Shown here: positions 62,672-64,000 of the stretch, piece after piece
Position numbering within the stretch: the stretch's first letter is position 1
Layout: each line of letters begins with the position of its first letter
Assembly (NCBI RefSeq): GCF_016741935.1
Contig: NZ_JAERRG010000004.1
Span: 186,001 to 250,000, forward strand
DNA length: 64,000 nt
Direction of reading: 5' to 3'
Source of the DNA: Streptomyces endocoffeicus
Lineage (GTDB): Bacteria > Actinomycetota > Actinomycetes > Streptomycetales > Streptomycetaceae
The notes under the pieces: generated by a model
Databases searched by the model: none
What the model saw: only the letters and a program-made list of their open reading frames with translations
Told to the model about the DNA's origin: nothing
Program-made: the position numbers and the translations under genes

Positions 62672-64000
62672 GTGTCCAGCGCAGCCGAGCAGGAGACGCA
62701 CGCAGCCCAGCGGGAGACGCGCGCAGCCCAGCAGGCGGCGCGCGACGGCACCCCCGCACGCCCCTCGGCGACGGCAGTGGGGCACCCCGTCGGCCACCGC
62801 CCCACGGCCGTCGCGCCGCGCCGCGGCCGGACCACCGCCGCCGTGCCGGGCCCCGTCGTCCTGCCGGGCAGCCCGGAGCCGCTCGGCGCCCGCCCCCGCC
62901 AGGGGCCGGACGGGGCGTGGGGGACCAACTTCGCGCTGTGGGCGGGCGGTGCCGAGGCCGTCGACCTCTGCCTGTTCGACGACGACGGCCACGAGCTCCG
63001 CTGTCCGCTCCCCGAGCTCACCCATGAGGTCTGGCACGGCTTCGTCCCCGGTGTGCTGCCCGGCCGCCGCTACGGCTACCGCGTGCACGGCCGCTGGGAC
63101 CCCTGGATGGGCGCCCGCTGGAATCCGGCGAAGCTGCTGCTGGATCCGTACGCCCGCGCCGTGGACGGGGACTTCGCGCTGCCGGCGGAGGTCTACGGAC
63201 ATGTGCGGGACTGGCCGCAGCAGCATGTGGCGGACACCGTACGGGACGATCGCGACTCCGCCCCGTACGTCCCCAAGGGCGTGGTCGTCGGCGACGACGC
63301 GGCGGACGGGGCGCCCGACGAGTGGACCGAGGACCGGCGGCCCAAGACGCCCTGGGCCGAGTCGGTGATCTACGAGCTCCATGTGCGCGGCTTCACCATG
63401 CGCCATCCCGGGGTGGACCCCGAGCTGCGCGGCACCTACGCGGGGCTGGCGCATCCGGCGGCGATCGAGCATCTGACCCGGCTCGGGGTCACGGCGGTGG
63501 AGCTGCTGCCGGTGCATCAGTTCGCCCATGAGGATCATCTGCTGCGGCGGGGATTGCGCAACTACTGGGGCTACAACTCCATCGGCTACTTCGCGCCGCA
63601 CGCCGGTTACGCGGCCGGCGGCACCCGGGGCCAGCAGGTCGGGGAGTTCCGGCGGATGGTGCGGGCCCTGCACGCCGCCGGGATCGAGGTGATCCTCGAC
63701 GTGGTCTACAACCACACCGCCGAGGCCAATGAGCTGGGCCCCACCCTCTCGCTGCGCGGTGTGGACAACCGCGGCTACTACCGGCTGCAGCAGGACCCCC
63801 GCCGCTACGCCGACTTCACCGGCTGCGGCAACACCCTCAACGTCCTCCAGCCCCACGTGCTGCGCCTGATCACCGACTCGCTGCGCTACTGGGTCACCGA
63901 GATGGGCGTGGACGGCTTCCGCTTCGACCTGGCCAGCGCGCTCGCCCGCGCCGCGCACGGCGTGGACATGCTCTCGCCCTTCCTGGCCGTGATCGCGCAG
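62672..64000 (+). CDS. glgX: Glycogen debranching enzyme GlgX (3' part outside window)
   Basis: 443 codons visible. Start at GTG 62672 with GGAGG five bases upstream gives the Streptomyces N-terminus SSAAEQE. An Ala/Gln/Thr repeat-rich stretch of about 60 residues precedes the CBM48 domain (GTNFALWAGGAEAVDLCLFDDDG). The GH13 barrel follows: VIYELHVRGFTMRHPGV, AVELLPVHQF, region I DVVYNHTAE, and GVDGFRFDLASALAR with the nucleophile Asp. It hydrolyses alpha-1,6 branches of limit-dextrinised glycogen. The acid Glu and the C-terminal domain are beyond the edge. Confidence 0.94.
   Translation, partial: MSSAAEQETHAAQRETRAAQQAARDGTPARPSATAVGHPVGHRPTAVAPRRGRTTAAVPGPVVLPGSPEPLGARPRQGPDGAWGTNFALWAGGAEAVDLCLFDDDGHELRCPLPELTHEVWHGFVPGVLPGRRYGYRVHGRWDPWMGARWNPAKLLLDPYARAVDGDFALPAEVYGHVRDWPQQHVADTVRDDRDSAPYVPKGVVVGDDAADGAPDEWTEDRRPKTPWAESVIYELHVRGFTMRHPGVDPELRGTYAGLAHPAAIEHLTRLGVTAVELLPVHQFAHEDHLLRRGLRNYWGYNSIGYFAPHAGYAAGGTRGQQVGEFRRMVRALHAAGIEVILDVVYNHTAEANELGPTLSLRGVDNRGYYRLQQDPRRYADFTGCGNTLNVLQPHVLRLITDSLRYWVTEMGVDGFRFDLASALARAAHGVDMLSPFLAVIAQ

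Noticed and set aside
62534..63958. 474-codon minus-strand open frame at the right edge.
   Set aside because: Opposite glgX, whose GH13 motifs and ribosome site are clear on the plus strand.

Overview
The window is high-GC actinobacterial DNA, almost certainly a Streptomyces chromosome segment. Evidence: strong third-position GC, GTG starts and AGGAGG-type ribosome sites, Scr1/DUF5753-DUF397 regulator pairs, mycothiol and F420 enzymes, an ECF41 sigma factor, SseB proteins, and the dispersed GC-rich intergenic hairpins of that genus. Most of it is core or conserved-accessory sequence, with several mobile or fast-evolving insertions.

Layout. 1-3 kb: ligA (3' end outside the window), a MetE-like enzyme and an SDR, all minus strand. 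3-10 kb: accessory block with an anti-sigma-type ATPase, an XRE-DUF5753/DUF397 pair, a LOG-family phosphoribohydrolase, a GT1 glycosyltransferase divergent from a MerR regulator, a broken copy of a methyltransferase, and a Uma2 nuclease. 10-18 kb: intact bifunctional glycine-betaine methyltransferase, mnmA, an F420-dependent oxidoreductase, a Tat-exported amidase, a lipoprotein and the cysteine desulfurase that would feed MnmA. 18-30 kb: an Asp-nucleophile hydrolase, an ArsR-SRPBCC pair, a TRIC channel, a complete five-gene oligopeptide ABC transporter operon with an internal perfect hairpin, two SseB-like proteins and a P-loop ATPase. 30-35 kb: a tandem glycine riboswitch followed by gcvT-gcvH-glyA-sdaA, which together turn excess glycine into serine and then pyruvate. 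35.4-39.4 kb: a two-gene insert (GT-B-like protein and NB-ARC/TPR protein with a defective P-loop) bracketed by a 25-bp direct repeat of the sdaA 3' end. 39.5-44 kb: carboxymuconolactone decarboxylase with its ECF41 sigma factor, an Mca-type amidase, TetR, MarR and a membrane protein. 44-50 kb: a 1744-residue polymorphic toxin (PrsW-like protease, membrane helices, RHS/YD repeats, HEELHH tip) translationally coupled to an immunity-type gene. 50-56 kb: a second XRE-DUF5753/DUF397 pair, three overlapping small genes, a diacylglycerol-kinase-like protein, two membrane proteins and a DUF7873-like protein. 56.4-57 kb: a gene-free stretch that folds into a tRNA-like RNA with the T-arm before the D-arm. 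57-64 kb: GH25 lysozyme, EF-hand protein, a second Tat amidase, an anti-sigma-type ATPase, an enoyl-CoA hydratase, an L,D-transpeptidase and the 5' part of glgX.

The most notable observations are (1) the circularly permuted tRNA-like RNA at 56649-56753, which has the topology of bacterial Y RNAs (YrlA type); (2) the PrsW-RHS-HExxH toxin/immunity pair; (3) the 4-kb insert flanked by a duplicated sdaA terminus, carrying a gene with a seven-unit heptanucleotide repeat; and (4) a recurring pattern of short tandem duplications at gene 3' ends. No CRISPR array, insertion sequence or complete tRNA gene was seen.
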